Part shown: positions 44,554 to 55,346 of the stretch, piece after piece
How positions within the stretch are numbered: position 1 is the first letter of the stretch
How the letters are laid out: every line of letters begins with the position of its first letter
DNA from: Pseudomonadota bacterium
GTDB taxonomy: Bacteria; Pseudomonadota; Gammaproteobacteria; Burkholderiales; Burkholderiaceae_C
DNA: 58,419 nt
Direction of reading: 5' to 3'
Assembly (NCBI GenBank): GCA_018261815.1
Contig: JAGTRL010000001.1
Span: forward strand, 1-58,419
Position numbers and translations under genes: made by a program
The notes under the pieces: model-generated
Databases searched by the model: none
What the model was told of the DNA's origin: nothing
What the model saw: only the letters and a program-made list of their open reading frames with translations

Positions 44554-45999
44554 TCAGCCACGGCCGTAGTGGTCTTCGAAGCGGACGATGTCGTCTTCGC
44601 CCAGGTAGCTGCCGGACTGCACTTCGATGATTTCCAGCGGCACCTTGCCCGGGTTGGCCAGGCGGTGCACTTGCCCGAGCGGAATGTAGGTGCTCTGGTT
44701 CTCGCCGAGCAGGATCACATGGTCGCCGTTGGTCACCTCGGCGGTGCCGGACACGACGATCCAGTGCTCGGCGCGATGGTGGTGCTTCTGCAAGCTCAAG
44801 GACGCGCCGGGCTTGACCATGATGCGTTTGACCTGGAAACGCGGGCCGGAATCGATGCTGTCGTACCAGCCCCAAGGCCGATGCACCTGCCGATGCAAGC
44901 TCGGCTCGCTGCGCCCGGCCTGCTGGAGCTGGCTGACGATGTTCTTGACCTCCTGGCTGCGCGAGCGATCGGCCACCAGCACCGCATCCGGCGTCTCGAC
45001 GACGACGACGTCGTGAAGGCCGATCACGCCCACCAGCCGACTGGTGGCATGCACCAGCGTGTCGCGGGTGTCGCTGAGCAGCGCATCACCCGTCGTGGCG
45101 TTGCCAGCCGCATCCTTGGCGCTGACCTGCCAGACAGCGTCCCAGGCGCCCAGGTCGGACCAGGCCGCGGCCAGCGGCACCATGCGGATGTCGAACTCGC
45201 CCACGTCGGGGCACTTCTCCAGCACCGCGTAGTCAACCGACTCGCTGGGAATGGCCTCGAACAAGGCCTTGTCGGGCCGCACGAAGCTGGCGTCCACGTT
45301 GCGGCCGTCCCAAGCCAGGCGGGTGGCGTCCAGGATGTCGGCCCGGAACCGGCCCAGCGCCTTCAACCACACCGAGGCGCGCACCACGAACATGCCGCTG
45401 TTCCAGTAGTAGCCGGCGTCGTCCAGGTAGCGTTGCGCAGTCGCCGCGTCGGGCTTTTCGGCGAACTTCGCAACCTTCATCTCGCCCTGACCCGTACGTT
45501 CGCAGCGGATGTAGCCGTAGCCGGTTTCCGGCCGATCGGGGGCCACGCCGAGGATCACGAAGGCGCCGGCCGAGGCCGCGCGCACCGCACGCTGCAGCGC
45601 CGCGGTGAAGGCGGCCTCATCGCCGATGCTCTGGTCGGCCGGCGTCACCACCAGCACGGGGTCACGCCCTTGTTGTGTGCTGTCCAACGCCGCCAGCGTC
45701 ATCGCCGGCGCGGTGTTGCGGCCGGTCGGCTCCAGCAGCAGCGTGGCCGGCGGCAGCTTCATCCCCGCCAACTGGTCCAGCACCAGGAAGCGATGATCCT
45801 CGTTGCACACCACGCACAGCCCGCCGATGGCAATGTCCGCCGCAGCCAGCGAATGCAGACGCAGAGCGGCCTGCTGGAACAGGCTGTGCCGACCATGCAG
45901 CGCCAGGAACTGCTTCGGGTAGGTGGAGCGCGAGAGCGGCCACAGCCGCGTGCCGCTGCCGCCGGCGATGATGACGGGCTGAAGATCGATCGAACTCAT
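44554..45999 (-). CDS. manC: Mannose-1-phosphate guanylyltransferase / mannose-6-phosphate isomerase
   Basis: 481-residue bifunctional ManC/AlgA-type enzyme. The N-terminal nucleotidyltransferase (about 1-345) has [26 protein letters not shown] and FAEKPD. The C-terminal cupin isomerase (about 370-481) has [23 protein letters not shown] with metal-binding histidines, and [14 protein letters not shown]. It makes GDP-mannose from fructose-6-phosphate-derived mannose phosphates for exopolysaccharide. The ATG at 45999 gives the family N-terminus. It lies between galE (66 nt) and rfbB (46 nt). Confidence 0.96.
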   Translation of the reverse strand: MSSIDLQPVIIAGGSGTRLWPLSRSTYPKQFLALHGRHSLFQQAALRLHSLAAADIAIGGLCVVCNEDHRFLVLDQLAGMKLPPATLLLEPTGRNTAPAMTLAALDSTQQGRDPVLVVTPADQSIGDEAAFTAALQRAVRAASAGAFVILGVAPDRPETGYGYIRCERTGQGEMKVAKFAEKPDAATAQRYLDDAGYYWNSGMFVVRASVWLKALGRFRADILDATRLAWDGRNVDASFVRPDKALFEAIPSESVDYAVLEKCPDVGEFDIRMVPLAAAWSDLGAWDAVWQVSAKDAAGNATTGDALLSDTRDTLVHATSRLVGVIGLHDVVVVETPDAVLVADRSRSQEVKNIVSQLQQAGRSEPSLHRQVHRPWGWYDSIDSGPRFQVKRIMVKPGASLSLQKHHHRAEHWIVVSGTAEVTNGDHVILLGENQSTYIPLGQVHRLANPGKVPLEIIEVQSGSYLGEDDIVRFEDHYGRG

Positions 46000-46065
46000 A
46001 AGGGCAATCTTGAGATAGGCATCTTGTGGATCCAGCGCACGCGGCCGATGCATGCCGATGGAAGC

Positions 46066-47100
46066 TCACGCATCAGAAGCGTCGCCGAAGCCGTTTGGGT
46101 TCATGCGTTGCCAGCGCCAGCTGTCGGCGCACATCCGGTCCAGCCCCAGCGAAGCGCGCCAACCCAGCAGTTGCGCGGCGCGCCTGGGATCCGCATAGCA
46201 GGCGGCCACGTCACCGGGCCGGCGCGGACCGACGACATAGGGAATCTCTTTGCCACAGGCCTGCGAATAGGCTCGTACGACATCCAGCACGCTATACCCC
46301 TGCCCGGTGCCCAGATTGACCGTCAGCGATTGGCTCGAGTCGAAGAGGTAGCGAAGCGCCGCCACATGACCCTCTGCCAGGTCGCTGACATGAATGTAGT
46401 CACGCACACCGGTGCCATCGGCGGTGTCGTAGTCGTCGCCGAAGACCTGCAGGCTCGAGCGGCGACCCGCCGCGACTTGGGCCACATAGGGCATCAGGTT
46501 GTTTGGCGTACCACGCGGGTCTTCGCCGATCAGACCGCTTTCGTGGGCACCCACGGGATTGAAGTAGCGCAGCGTTGCGACCTTCCATCGCGGGTCGCTG
46601 CTCACCAGGTCGCGCAGCACGGTCTCGCCCATCAGCTTGGTCTGACCATAGGGGTTGACTGCAAACAGGACAGCGTCCTCCGCGATGGGCAGCCGCTCGG
46701 GCACGCCGTAGACCGTGGCGCTGGAACTGAAGACGATGCGTCGGCATTCGGCGGCCTGCATCGCTTCGCAAACGCTCAACAGTCCACCCAGGTTGTTGCT
46801 GTAGTAGTCGAGCGGCTTGATCACCGATTCACCGACAGCCTTGCGAGCAGCGAAATGCACCACGGCGTCAGGCGAGTACACGGCAAACAACCTGCTGAGC
46901 GCCGCCTTGTCGCAGACGTCGGCGCGCTCGAACACCGGTCTGGTTCCAGCCAGGCGTTCGATGCGCTCCAGTACTTCGGGCAAGCTGTTCGAAAAATCAT
47001 CGATACCCACGACGCCATAGCCAGCCTCGAGAAGGGCCAACCAGGTATGCGACGCAATGTAGCCAGTGGCGCCAGTGAGCAGGACGGTGCGGCGCTTCAT
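46066..47100 (-). CDS. galE: UDP-glucose 4-epimerase
   Basis: 344-residue extended short-chain reductase interconverting UDP-glucose and UDP-galactose. The NAD motif reads TGATGYIASHT, with alanine where the third glycine of GxxGxxG is usual. Catalytic blocks are FSSSATVYG and YGQTKLMGE (YxxxK). Substrate-binding LRYFNPVGAHESGLIGEDP and NNLMPYVAQVA follow. First gene of the galE-manC-rfbB-ugd-nudB-EEP-clsB series; the ATG at 47100 faces a 736-nt gene-free region that must hold its promoter. Confidence 0.95.
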   Translation of the reverse strand: MKRRTVLLTGATGYIASHTWLALLEAGYGVVGIDDFSNSLPEVLERIERLAGTRPVFERADVCDKAALSRLFAVYSPDAVVHFAARKAVGESVIKPLDYYSNNLGGLLSVCEAMQAAECRRIVFSSSATVYGVPERLPIAEDAVLFAVNPYGQTKLMGETVLRDLVSSDPRWKVATLRYFNPVGAHESGLIGEDPRGTPNNLMPYVAQVAAGRRSSLQVFGDDYDTADGTGVRDYIHVSDLAEGHVAALRYLFDSSQSLTVNLGTGQGYSVLDVVRAYSQACGKEIPYVVGPRRPGDVAACYADPRRAAQLLGWRASLGLDRMCADSWRWQRMNPNGFGDASDA

Positions 47101-47836
47101 GGCTGCACCAAACACGCCGCATGGCTGGCGCCCCAGGAACGTCTTGTCTTGACACTCGCTCCACGGCAGCGAGACGGGAATCCTGGCTGACGAACGTCCA
47201 GGCGATCCTTCTCGGGCAAGAGCCTGTCGCCTGGATCGCCAAGTTTCGCCTCGGGGCCGACCACGACGCCGAACCCGGCCTGCACGGACGCGGTGTCCCA
47301 GCGCAGGGCTCGCGGCCGAGCCGTTCTGTCCTTCGCGCGCACAGTCAACCAATCGGAGCGGCCGCGGCGCAACCCTCCGCCAGCCACGTCGAATGCCAGG
47401 CGGGGCCCGCGCACATTTGTACCGCTGTGCTCCACGAAGGCGGCTGATGACCAGCCCAAGCTGCATGCGTCGGCGCAAGCCATGCCAGTGACGAGTTCAA
47501 GCTTCGTTGCCTCGAGCACAAGCCTCCGAATCGGCCGCTGCTTTCTCAAGTCAGAACGACACCGGCAGCGCATTGGTACGGGCATCAAGATTCATAGGAT
47601 TGCAGTTCGTTTGGCAGTTCCGCCTGGTCGCCGGGAGCGGCTCACGTCCAGACAGGCGAGACCATACGATTGAGGGCTGCGCCGACGAGGCAGCAGCTTT
47701 CCCTCTCCGACGACAAAGCTCCCGATGCCGCGTTGGGGCCAGACCTTTCGACACCCCGAGATTCTCCCTCAGTTGTCTGCGCCCGCCGACTGCAAGCGCC
47801 AAAGGAGGACCGGAACACCATCCCTACAATCAGGAA
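47101..47836 (+). other. Gene-free stretch between divergent galE and ubiJ
   Basis: No gene is supported in these 736 nt. Several open frames of 80-160 codons occur on both strands but lack recognisable domains and compete with each other. The stretch is visibly less GC-rich than flanking genes. It should contain the galE promoter (minus) and the ubiJ promoter (plus); a TACAAT hexamer at 47825-47830 lies just before ubiJ and an unused AGGAGG sits at 47802-47807. It coincides with one joint of the inferred inversion. Confidence 0.55.
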
Positions 47837-48370
47837 ATGCTGCACAGTTTGAACGCCATGCTCGCTCCCGCGTTGATGGAGCGCCTCGTCCTCGTCGTGA
47901 ACCATGTGCTGAATGCCGAGCCTGCAGCCACCCAGCGCCTTCAGGCCCACGACCAGCGTGTCATCGAGCTGCAGATGCAGGGCTGGCCGTCGCTGCTGCC
48001 AGCACCGCCGACGCTGGCCTTCAAGGTCACGCCTGCAGGCATGCTCGAATGGTGGGGCGGCACAGGCACTGCCGTTCAAGCCGACTTGATCGTCCGTGTC
48101 GATGCCGCGAACCCGCTGCTGCTGATGGCCAGAGCCATGGCGGGCGACAAGCCGTCGGTGGCGATCGACGGCAATGCCCAACTGGCCGGCGACGTGAACT
48201 GGCTGCTGCAGAACCTGCGCTGGGATGTGGCAGCCGACATGGATCGGCTGTTCGGCCCGACGGTGGCCTACCCGATGCACCGGTTGGGCTCGGCACTGGC
48301 ACGCGGCCTGCGCACGGCGCTACAGGGGGCGTCCGGGTTCACGCAGCGCACGGGGCCGCCACCGACATGA
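47837..48370 (+). CDS. ubiJ: Ubiquinone biosynthesis accessory factor UbiJ (SCP2 domain)
   Basis: 177-residue protein with an SCP2 sterol-carrier-like lipid-binding domain (about 45-125; [53 protein letters not shown]). UbiJ organises the ubiquinone-making enzymes around lipid intermediates. The ATG at 47837 is used; another ATG seven codons later is possible. The stop overlaps ubiB as ATGA, the standard ubiJ-ubiB pair. In related genomes ubiE usually lies just upstream; here ubiE is 9 kb away on the other strand. Confidence 0.9.
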   Translation: MLHSLNAMLAPALMERLVLVVNHVLNAEPAATQRLQAHDQRVIELQMQGWPSLLPAPPTLAFKVTPAGMLEWWGGTGTAVQADLIVRVDAANPLLLMARAMAGDKPSVAIDGNAQLAGDVNWLLQNLRWDVAADMDRLFGPTVAYPMHRLGSALARGLRTALQGASGFTQRTGPPPT

Positions 48371-49926
48371 GGCGCTTCCTGCGGCTGGTGTTCATCGTGT
48401 TCACCGTGCTGCGATTCGGACTGGACGAGCTGGCGATGTCGGGCTTCCGGCAGCGCTGGGTGCGCGCACTGTCGTGGACGGTCACGCTGGGCCGGCGCTT
48501 CGATCAACCCCGCGGCGTAAGGCTGCGGCTGGCGCTGGAGCGGCTGGGCCCGATCTTCGTCAAGTTCGGCCAGGTGCTGTCGACGCGCCGCGATTTGCTG
48601 CCGCTGGACGTGGCCGACGAACTGGCCAAACTGCAGGACCGCGTGCCGCCGATTTCCGCCGCGCAGGCCGCGGCGCTGGTGGAGAAGGCCTTCGGCCGGC
48701 GCATCGACGAGCTGTTCGCCAGCTTCGATGCTGAGGCGGTGGCCAGCGCGTCGATCGCGCAGGTGCATTTCGCGACAATGCAGGACGGCCGCGAGGTCGC
48801 GGTCAAGGTGCTGCGTCCGGGCATGCTGGCAGTCATCGACGACGACCTGACGCTGTTGCATACGCTGGCCCGCTGGGTCGAGCGGCTCAGCGCCGACGGC
48901 AAGCGGCTGCGGCCGCGCGAGGTGGTGGCCGAGTTCGACGTCTACCTGCACGACGAACTGGACCTGGTACGCGAAGCCGCCAATGCCGCGCAACTGCGCC
49001 GCAACATGCAGGGCTTGAACCTTGTGATGGTGCCGGAGATGCTGTGGGACTACTGCACCTCGACGGTCATCGTCATGGAGCGCATGTACGGCATCCCGAT
49101 CAGCCAGACCCAGCGCCTGCGCGAGGCCGGCGTGGACCTGCAGAAGCTGGCCCGCGATGGCGTGACGATCTTCTTCACGCAAGTGTTCCGCGACGGCTAC
49201 TTTCATGCCGACATGCACCCCGGCAACATCCAGGTAAGCACCGAGCCGGCCACCTTCGGCCGCTACATCGCGCTGGACTTCGGCATCATCGGCACGCTCA
49301 CCGAATGGGACAAGGAATACCTCGCTCAGAATTTCATCGCCTTCTTCCGCCGCGACTACAAACGCGTGGCGGAGTTGCACGTCGAGTCGGGCTGGGTCCC
49401 GCCGGCGACCCGGGTCGATGCGCTGGAAAATGCCATTCGCGCGGTGTGCGAACCCCACTTCGACCGGCCGCTGAAGGACATTTCGCTCGGCCAGGTGCTG
49501 ATGCGCCTGTTCCAGACCTCGCGGCGCTTCAATGTCGAGATACAGCCGCAGCTGGTGCTGTTGCAGAAGACGCTGCTCAACATCGAGGGGCTGGGCCGGC
49601 AGCTCGACCCGGAACTCGACTTGTGGAGCACGGCCAAACCCTTCCTCGAACGCTGGATGAACCAGCAGGTCGGATGGCAAGGGCTGGTCGATCGCCTGAA
49701 GAACGAGGCGCCGCGCTATGCCCAGTTGCTGCCGGAGCTGCCGCGCCTGCTGCACCAGGCGCTGCAGGCGCCAGGGCAATCGGCCGCTGAATCGGCCGCG
49801 TTGATCGCCTTGCTGGGTGAACAGCGGCGCACCAATCGCCTGCTGCAGTCGCTGCTGTTCGGCGCGCTGGGCTTCCTGGCCGGCGTGCTGTTGGTGCGCG
49901 CTTGGTTGCATTGGTGGCCAGCCTGA
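48367..49926 (+). CDS. ubiB: Ubiquinone biosynthesis kinase-like protein UbiB
   Basis: 519-residue atypical protein-kinase-like ATPase needed for coenzyme Q synthesis. The UbiB-specific KxGQ motif is [19 protein letters not shown]-binding and catalytic blocks are [29 protein letters not shown] and ALDFGIIG. Two transmembrane helices at the C-terminus ([19 protein letters not shown]) anchor it in the inner membrane. It starts inside the ubiJ stop codon. fmdB follows 120 nt downstream. Confidence 0.96.
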   Translation: MRRFLRLVFIVFTVLRFGLDELAMSGFRQRWVRALSWTVTLGRRFDQPRGVRLRLALERLGPIFVKFGQVLSTRRDLLPLDVADELAKLQDRVPPISAAQAAALVEKAFGRRIDELFASFDAEAVASASIAQVHFATMQDGREVAVKVLRPGMLAVIDDDLTLLHTLARWVERLSADGKRLRPREVVAEFDVYLHDELDLVREAANAAQLRRNMQGLNLVMVPEMLWDYCTSTVIVMERMYGIPISQTQRLREAGVDLQKLARDGVTIFFTQVFRDGYFHADMHPGNIQVSTEPATFGRYIALDFGIIGTLTEWDKEYLAQNFIAFFRRDYKRVAELHVESGWVPPATRVDALENAIRAVCEPHFDRPLKDISLGQVLMRLFQTSRRFNVEIQPQLVLLQKTLLNIEGLGRQLDPELDLWSTAKPFLERWMNQQVGWQGLVDRLKNEAPRYAQLLPELPRLLHQALQAPGQSAAESAALIALLGEQRRTNRLLQSLLFGALGFLAGVLLVRAWLHWWPA

Positions 49927-50046
49927 GCTGGACGGCATACCATACGAATCTGGCCTGCTTGTCACGGCAGCTCGACAACGGCGCCGGCGTAGATCGCAGA
50001 TCGCTGCGGAACCTATAATTCTGGGTTTTGCGTCATCGATCCCACC

Positions 50047-50376
50047 ATGCCGATCTACGCCTACAAGTGCGAGTCCTGCGGACACCGGCAGGACGTACTG
50101 CAGAAAGTTTCCGACCCCGTGCTGAGCACCTGCCCGGAGTGCGGAGCCTCGAGCTTCGCCAAGCAGGTCACCGCCGCGGGCTTCCAGCTGAAGGGGTCCG
50201 GTTGGTATGCCACCGACTTCCGAGGCGGTAGCACGCCCGCCACCGTCGAGGCCGAAAAGTCGGAGTCCAAATCGGCTGACCCGGCGGCGCCGGTAGCAGC
50301 CCCAGCGGCGGCGTCGCCAGCGGCATCGACATCCGCACCTGAAAAGCCACGCCCGCCTAAATCGGAAGCGGCGTGA
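50047..50376 (+). CDS. FmdB family zinc-ribbon protein
   Basis: 109-residue small protein. The N-terminal zinc ribbon has two CxxC knuckles, C8/C11 in YKCESCGHRQ and C29/C32 in TCPECGA, then SFAKQVTAAGFQLKGSGWYATDF typical of FmdB regulators. The C-terminal 45 residues are an Ala/Pro/Ser-rich tail. Its molecular role is unknown. The stop overlaps the GTG start of the DUF502 gene, and aspS follows; this trio is common in betaproteobacteria. Confidence 0.94.
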   Translation: MPIYAYKCESCGHRQDVLQKVSDPVLSTCPECGASSFAKQVTAAGFQLKGSGWYATDFRGGSTPATVEAEKSESKSADPAAPVAAPAAASPAASTSAPEKPRPPKSEAA

Positions 50377-51026
50377 AGAAGTATCTCCTTGCGGGGCTGC
50401 TGGTATGGACGCCGCTGGCCATCACCGTGTGGGTGCTGTCATGGCTGCTCGGCGCCATGGACGGTCTCTTCGCCTGGTTGCTTACAGCACCGCAGGCGCT
50501 GCTGCCGGCTTCGGCCCATGCCAGCATCGAGCGGCTTCGGCATGTACCCGGGCTCGGCGTGCTGGTCATGGGCCTGGGGTTGCTGCTGACTGGCGTGTTT
50601 GCGACCAACATCTTCGGCCAGTGGTGGCTACGCCAGTGGAATCGCCTTCTGCACAAGATCCCGATCGTCCGGTCGGTCTACAGCTCGGTCAAGCAGGTCT
50701 CGGACACGCTGTTCTCGAGCAGCGGCAATGCCTTTCGTGAGGCGGTGCTGGTGCAGTATCCGCGCCAGGGCTCCTGGACCATCGCTTTCGTGACCGGAAA
50801 GCCGGGCGGCGAGGTGGCCCAGCATCTGTCGGGCGCCTTTGTCAGCGTCTACGTGCCGACCACGCCCAATCCGACCTCGGGCTTTTTCCTGATGATGCCG
50901 CGTGCCGACGTGGTGGCGCTGGACATGAGCGTTGATGAGGCCTTGAAGTACATCATCTCGATGGGTGTGGTCGCCCCGTCTAACAGGGCGCCCGCAGTGC
51001 AGCCGGCGCGAAACCCGGGCAGCTGA
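50373..51026 (+). CDS. DUF502 family inner-membrane protein
   Basis: 217-residue protein with two N-terminal transmembrane helices ([20 protein letters not shown] and [20 protein letters not shown]) and a cytoplasmic C-terminal domain with [19 protein letters not shown] and [15 protein letters not shown]. The DUF502 family has no agreed function. It begins with GTG overlapping the fmdB stop (GTGA) and ends 110 nt before aspS. Confidence 0.93.
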   Translation: MKKYLLAGLLVWTPLAITVWVLSWLLGAMDGLFAWLLTAPQALLPASAHASIERLRHVPGLGVLVMGLGLLLTGVFATNIFGQWWLRQWNRLLHKIPIVRSVYSSVKQVSDTLFSSSGNAFREAVLVQYPRQGSWTIAFVTGKPGGEVAQHLSGAFVSVYVPTTPNPTSGFFLMMPRADVVALDMSVDEALKYIISMGVVAPSNRAPAVQPARNPGS

Positions 51027-51136
51027 ACGGGCGGCAATCACCTGGGGCAGCCGGCCCAGCCACGACGGCAGACGCCTGGCGAGTGGCACCGTCGCCCCAC
51101 AGGCAGCCGACACACCAGACTAGCGGAGCAACATGC

Positions 51137-52933
51137 ATGAGAACCATCTATTGCGGCCTTGTCAGCGAAGCGCTGATGGGCCAGACAGTCACCCTGATGG
51201 GCTGGGCCCATCGCCGGCGCGACCATGGCGGCGTGATCTTCATCGACCTGCGTGACCGCGAGGGCCTGGTTCAGGTGGTTTGCGACCCGGACCGCGCCGC
51301 GATGTTCGCTACGGCAGAAGGTGTGCGCAACGAGTTCTGCCTGAAGGTGGTGGGCCTGGTGCGGGCCCGACCGGCCGGCACCGAGAACGTCAATCTGACA
51401 AGCGGCAGGATCGAGGTGTTGTGCCGTGAGCTCGAGGTCTTGAACCCGAGCATTTCGCCGCCATTCCAGATCGACGACGAGAATCTGTCGGAGACAACGC
51501 GGCTGACGCATCGCGTGCTGGACTTGCGCAGGCCCTACATGCAGCGCAACCTGATGCTTCGCTACCGCGTGGCGATGGAAGTGCGCAAGTTCCTCGATGC
51601 CAACGGCTTCATCGACATCGAGACGCCGATGCTCACCCGCAGTACACCGGAAGGAGCGCGCGATTATCTGGTGCCCAGCCGCGTGCACGACGGGCAGTTC
51701 TTTGCGCTGCCACAGAGCCCGCAGCTGTTCAAGCAGTTGCTGATGGTGGCCGGCTTCGACCGCTACTACCAGATCACCAAGTGTTTCCGCGACGAAGACC
51801 TGCGGGCCGATCGCCAGCCCGAATTCACGCAGATCGACATCGAGACCTCCTTCCTCACCGAGGAAGAGATCCGCACGATGTTCGAGGGCATGATCCGCAG
51901 CACCTTCCAGCATGCGATCGGCGTGGAGCTGCCTGCCTTTCCGGTGATGAAGTACGCCGACGCGATGCGGCTGTACGGGTCGGACAAGCCCGACCTGCGC
52001 GTCAAGCTGGAACTGACCGAGCTGACCGACGTGATGCGCGAAGTGGAGTTCAAGGTCTTTGCTGGTCCTGCCGCCCAGCCCGATGGGCGCGTGGTGGCGC
52101 TTCGCATTCCGGGGGGTGCCGGGATCAGCCGCAGCGAGATCGACGCCTACACCGAGTTCGTCAAGATCTATGGCGCCAAGGGACTGGCCTGGATCAAGGT
52201 AAACGACGTCGACAAGGGTCGCGAGGGCCTGCAATCCCCGGTGGTGAAGAACCTGCACGACCAAGCCCTTGCGGAGGTTCTGCGGCGCACGGGCGCCACC
52301 AACGGTGACCTGCTGTTCTTTGGGGCCGACAAGGCGAAGATCGTCAACGATGCGATAGGTGCCTTGCGCGTGAAGGTCGGCCACAGCGACTTTGGCAAGG
52401 CCAACGGTCTGGTCCAGGGCGACTGGGAGCCGCTGTGGGTGGTCGACTTCCCCATGTTCGAGCACGACGACGCGGCCGGGCGCTGGAACGCCGTACATCA
52501 CCCCTTCACCGCGCCGAAGGACGGGCATGAGGACTGGCTGCAGACCGACCCCGGCCGCTGCATTGCGAAGGCCTACGACGTCGTCTTGAACGGTATCGAA
52601 TTGGGTGGCGGATCGGTGCGTATCCACCGCGAGGAAGTGCAGAGCAAGGTGTTCCGGGCGCTGAACATCAGCGCCGAGGAGGCGCGGGCGAAGTTCGGCT
52701 TCCTGCTGGACGCGTTGCAATACGGCGCTCCTCCGCATGGTGGCATTGCCATTGGTCTGGACCGTTTCGTGATGCTGATGACCGGCGCCGAATCCCTCAG
52801 AGACGTCATCGCGTTCCCGAAGACGCAGAGGGCCCAGTGCCTGCTGACCGGAGCGCCGAGCGCGGTGGATGAGGGGCAGTTGCGCGAGCTGCACATTCGC
52901 CTGAGGAACGCGCAGACGCGGACCGACAGCTGA
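51137..52933 (+). CDS. aspS: Aspartyl-tRNA synthetase
   Basis: 598-residue class IIb synthetase of the bacterial type, charging tRNA-Asp. An N-terminal OB-fold anticodon-binding domain has [24 protein letters not shown]. Class II motif 2 is [18 protein letters not shown], the GAD insertion lies about residues 300-430, and motif 3 is [13 protein letters not shown] near the end. The ATG at 51137 is chosen to match the family N-terminus. nudB, normally next, is not here; the next gene, a nucleotide-sugar dehydrogenase, converges from the minus strand. Confidence 0.97.
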   Translation: MRTIYCGLVSEALMGQTVTLMGWAHRRRDHGGVIFIDLRDREGLVQVVCDPDRAAMFATAEGVRNEFCLKVVGLVRARPAGTENVNLTSGRIEVLCRELEVLNPSISPPFQIDDENLSETTRLTHRVLDLRRPYMQRNLMLRYRVAMEVRKFLDANGFIDIETPMLTRSTPEGARDYLVPSRVHDGQFFALPQSPQLFKQLLMVAGFDRYYQITKCFRDEDLRADRQPEFTQIDIETSFLTEEEIRTMFEGMIRSTFQHAIGVELPAFPVMKYADAMRLYGSDKPDLRVKLELTELTDVMREVEFKVFAGPAAQPDGRVVALRIPGGAGISRSEIDAYTEFVKIYGAKGLAWIKVNDVDKGREGLQSPVVKNLHDQALAEVLRRTGATNGDLLFFGADKAKIVNDAIGALRVKVGHSDFGKANGLVQGDWEPLWVVDFPMFEHDDAAGRWNAVHHPFTAPKDGHEDWLQTDPGRCIAKAYDVVLNGIELGGGSVRIHREEVQSKVFRALNISAEEARAKFGFLLDALQYGAPPHGGIAIGLDRFVMLMTGAESLRDVIAFPKTQRAQCLLTGAPSAVDEGQLRELHIRLRNAQTRTDS

Positions 52934-53009
52934 CAGGCGATGGATTGCCGGCCGCACGCGGCGTCAGCACGCCAAGGGCTCGGCCTTCACGATCCCGCTA
53001 TCGAAGGGT

Positions 53010-54290
53010 TCACAGTCGCCAGGGTGTGACTCCAGCAGCCTGCAGTGCCGCCAGGTCATAGGCGCTCTTCACGTCGGCGAAGACACCGCCAGGCGCCAAT
53101 TTGCGCAGCAGCCCTGCGACCCCCATGCCCGCGTACTCGTGGTGCGACACGGCCGCGACCATGGCCGAAGCCTGCGGAAGTGCATCCCAATCGGTGAGCG
53201 CGATTCCGTACTCGTGCTCGCATTCGGCCGAGTTGGCAATCGGGTCATGTACCCGCACATCGGCGCCGAAGCTCTGCAGTTCGCGCACCACGTCGATCAC
53301 CTTGCTGTTGCGGATATCGGGGCAGTTCTCCTTGAAGGTCATTCCAAGCACGATGACAGGGGCGCCCTTGACAGGCAGGTCATTGGCGATCATCTGCTTC
53401 ACCGTCTGCTCTGCCACGTACTTGCCCATGCCGTCGTTGATGCGGCGTCCGGCCAGGATGACCTGCGGCGTGTAGCCCAGCATCTCGGCCTTGTGGGTCA
53501 GGTAGTACGGGTCCACGCCGATGCAATGCCCGCCCACCAAGCCGGGCCTGAAGGGCAGGAAGTTCCACTTCGTCCCTGCGGCCTTCAGGACCTCGAGCGT
53601 GTCGATCCCGATGCGGTGGAAGATGACCGACAACTCGTTCATCAGCGCGATGTTCAGGTCGCGTTGAGTGTTCTCGATCACCTTGGCGGCCTCTGCCACC
53701 TTGATGCTGCTGGCAGGGTACACCCCTGCAGTGATGATCGAGCCGTACACCGAAGCCACACGCTCCAGCGTCTCGGGCGTATCGCCGGACACCACCTTGA
53801 CAATCTTCGTGACCGTGCGCTCCTTGTCACCCGGGTTGATGCGTTCAGGGCTGTAGCCGACGAAAAAGTCACGCTTCCACTTCAGGCCTGAATGTTTCTC
53901 GATGATGGGGATGCAGACTTCCTCGGTTGCGCCAGGATAGACCGTCGATTCGAACACCACGGTGGCACCGCGCTTCAGGTGCCTGCCCACACTCTCCGAT
54001 GACTTCACGAGCGGGGTGAAATCCGGTTGATGGGCGTCGTCCACGGGCGTGGGCACGGCAACGACGATGAAATCCGCCCTGCCAATGACGGTGGGGTCCG
54101 TGCTGCAAGTCAGACGAGCGGCCGCGCGCAGATCCTCGGTGCTGACCTCCCCTGTGGGGTCCACGTGTCGCGCATAAGCGGCCACTTTGTCCGCCGCGAG
54201 GTCGAAGCCCAGGGTCTCATACTTCTTGCCGAACTCTACGGCGAGCGGCAGGCCGACGTAGCCCAGTCCAATTACAGCGACGATGGTCAT
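53010..54290 (-). CDS. Nucleotide-sugar dehydrogenase, TviB/WbpO type (UDP-HexNAc 6-dehydrogenase)
   Basis: 426-residue UDP-sugar dehydrogenase of the Vi polysaccharide TviB/WbpO group, which oxidises UDP-GlcNAc or UDP-GalNAc to the uronic acid. The NAD motif is VIGLGYVGLPLAVEFG; the catalytic-cysteine segment is RPGLVGGHCIGVDPYY. YSPERINPGDKERTV and GMTFKENCPDIRNSKV are group signatures that separate it from the Ugd at 42 kb. It lies 48 nt after the epimerase gene on the same strand. The exact sugar is inferred. Confidence 0.93.
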   Translation of the reverse strand: MTIVAVIGLGYVGLPLAVEFGKKYETLGFDLAADKVAAYARHVDPTGEVSTEDLRAAARLTCSTDPTVIGRADFIVVAVPTPVDDAHQPDFTPLVKSSESVGRHLKRGATVVFESTVYPGATEEVCIPIIEKHSGLKWKRDFFVGYSPERINPGDKERTVTKIVKVVSGDTPETLERVASVYGSIITAGVYPASSIKVAEAAKVIENTQRDLNIALMNELSVIFHRIGIDTLEVLKAAGTKWNFLPFRPGLVGGHCIGVDPYYLTHKAEMLGYTPQVILAGRRINDGMGKYVAEQTVKQMIANDLPVKGAPVIVLGMTFKENCPDIRNSKVIDVVRELQSFGADVRVHDPIANSAECEHEYGIALTDWDALPQASAMVAAVSHHEYAGMGVAGLLRKLAPGGVFADVKSAYDLAALQAAGVTPWRL

Positions 54291-54338
54291 GGATTTTCGA
54301 TTTCAGAATGTGTGCTTCTCGCGTCAATGCGACGCCGC

Positions 54339-55346
54339 TCAAATCCCATAGTAACTGCGATACCAGTCCACGAACCGTCCTACGCCTTCGCGCACCGGGG
54401 TGCCCGGCTTGAACCCGGTCCAGCCGGCCAATTCCGTGACGTCGGCAAAGGTCGTCGGTACGTCGCCGTCCTGCAGCGGCATGAAGTTCTTCAACGCCGG
54501 CTTGTCCAGCGCCTGTTCGATCGACTCGATGAAGTCCATCAGCCTGACGGGATCGCTGTTGCCGATGTTGAACACGCGGTACGGCGAGTTGCTTCGCGCG
54601 GGGTCCGGCAGGGCCGGATCGAACGCAGGATCGGCCGCCGCAGGGCGGTCGAGAACGCGCACGACGCCTTCGGCAATGTCGTCGATGTACGTGAAATCGC
54701 GCACCATCTGGCCGTGATTGAACACGTCGATCGGGCGATCCTCGAGGATGGCCTTGGCAAACAGGAAGAGTGCCATGTCCGGCCGGCCCCACGGACCGTA
54801 CACGGTAAAGAACCGCAGGCCGGTCGTGGCCGTCCCGAACAGATGGCTGTAGGTGTGCGCCATCAACTCGTTGGCCTTCTTCGTGGCCGCGTACATGCTC
54901 ACCGGATGGTCGATGTTGTCGTGCTCCGAGAAGGGCATCTTGGTGTTGCCCCCATAGACGCTCGAACTTGATGCATACACAAGGTGTTCCACGCCGCTGT
55001 GTCGGCAGCCTTCGAGAACGTTCATGAAGCCCACGACGTTGCTGTCGATGTAGGCGTGGGGATTCAGCAGGGAGTAGCGCACGCCGGCCTGGGCGGCAAG
55101 ATGCACCACGCGATCGAAATTCTCCTCGGCGAACAGCGACGCCATGCCGGCGCGATCTGCCACGTCCATCTTGACGAAGCTGAAGTTTTCCGCAGGCAAC
55201 AGCCTGGACAGACGATCGCGCTTGAGTTCCGGGCTGTAGTAGTCGTTGAGGTTGTCCAAGCCGACCACTCGATCGCCTCGCGCCAGCAGCAGCTGCGAAA
55301 CATGCATGCCTATGAAGCCAGCCGCGCCCGTGACCAGGATTTTCAT
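54339..55346 (-). CDS. UDP-glucuronate 4-epimerase-like NAD-dependent epimerase
   Basis: 335-residue extended short-chain reductase resembling CapI/GAE enzymes that convert UDP-glucuronate to UDP-galacturonate. NAD motif is [29 protein letters not shown] and [12 protein letters not shown] are typical of this group; the active site is SSSSVYG and [11 protein letters not shown] (YxxxK). It precedes the TviB-type dehydrogenase by 48 nt, so it could instead epimerise a UDP-N-acetylhexosaminuronate as TviC does. Both readings give an acidic sugar for exopolysaccharide. Confidence 0.92.
   Translation of the reverse strand: MKILVTGAAGFIGMHVSQLLLARGDRVVGLDNLNDYYSPELKRDRLSRLLPAENFSFVKMDVADRAGMASLFAEENFDRVVHLAAQAGVRYSLLNPHAYIDSNVVGFMNVLEGCRHSGVEHLVYASSSSVYGGNTKMPFSEHDNIDHPVSMYAATKKANELMAHTYSHLFGTATTGLRFFTVYGPWGRPDMALFLFAKAILEDRPIDVFNHGQMVRDFTYIDDIAEGVVRVLDRPAAADPAFDPALPDPARSNSPYRVFNIGNSDPVRLMDFIESIEQALDKPALKNFMPLQDGDVPTTFADVTELAGWTGFKPGTPVREGVGRFVDWYRSYYGI

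Noticed and set aside
44422-47190. 922-codon open frame on the plus strand
   Set aside because: It is antisense to rfbB, manC and galE, all of which have full catalytic motifs on the minus strand.
52949-52960. GCCGC-AC-GCGGC hairpin after aspS as a terminator
   Set aside because: The loop is only two bases and there is no T-run on either strand, so it is not a convincing intrinsic terminator.
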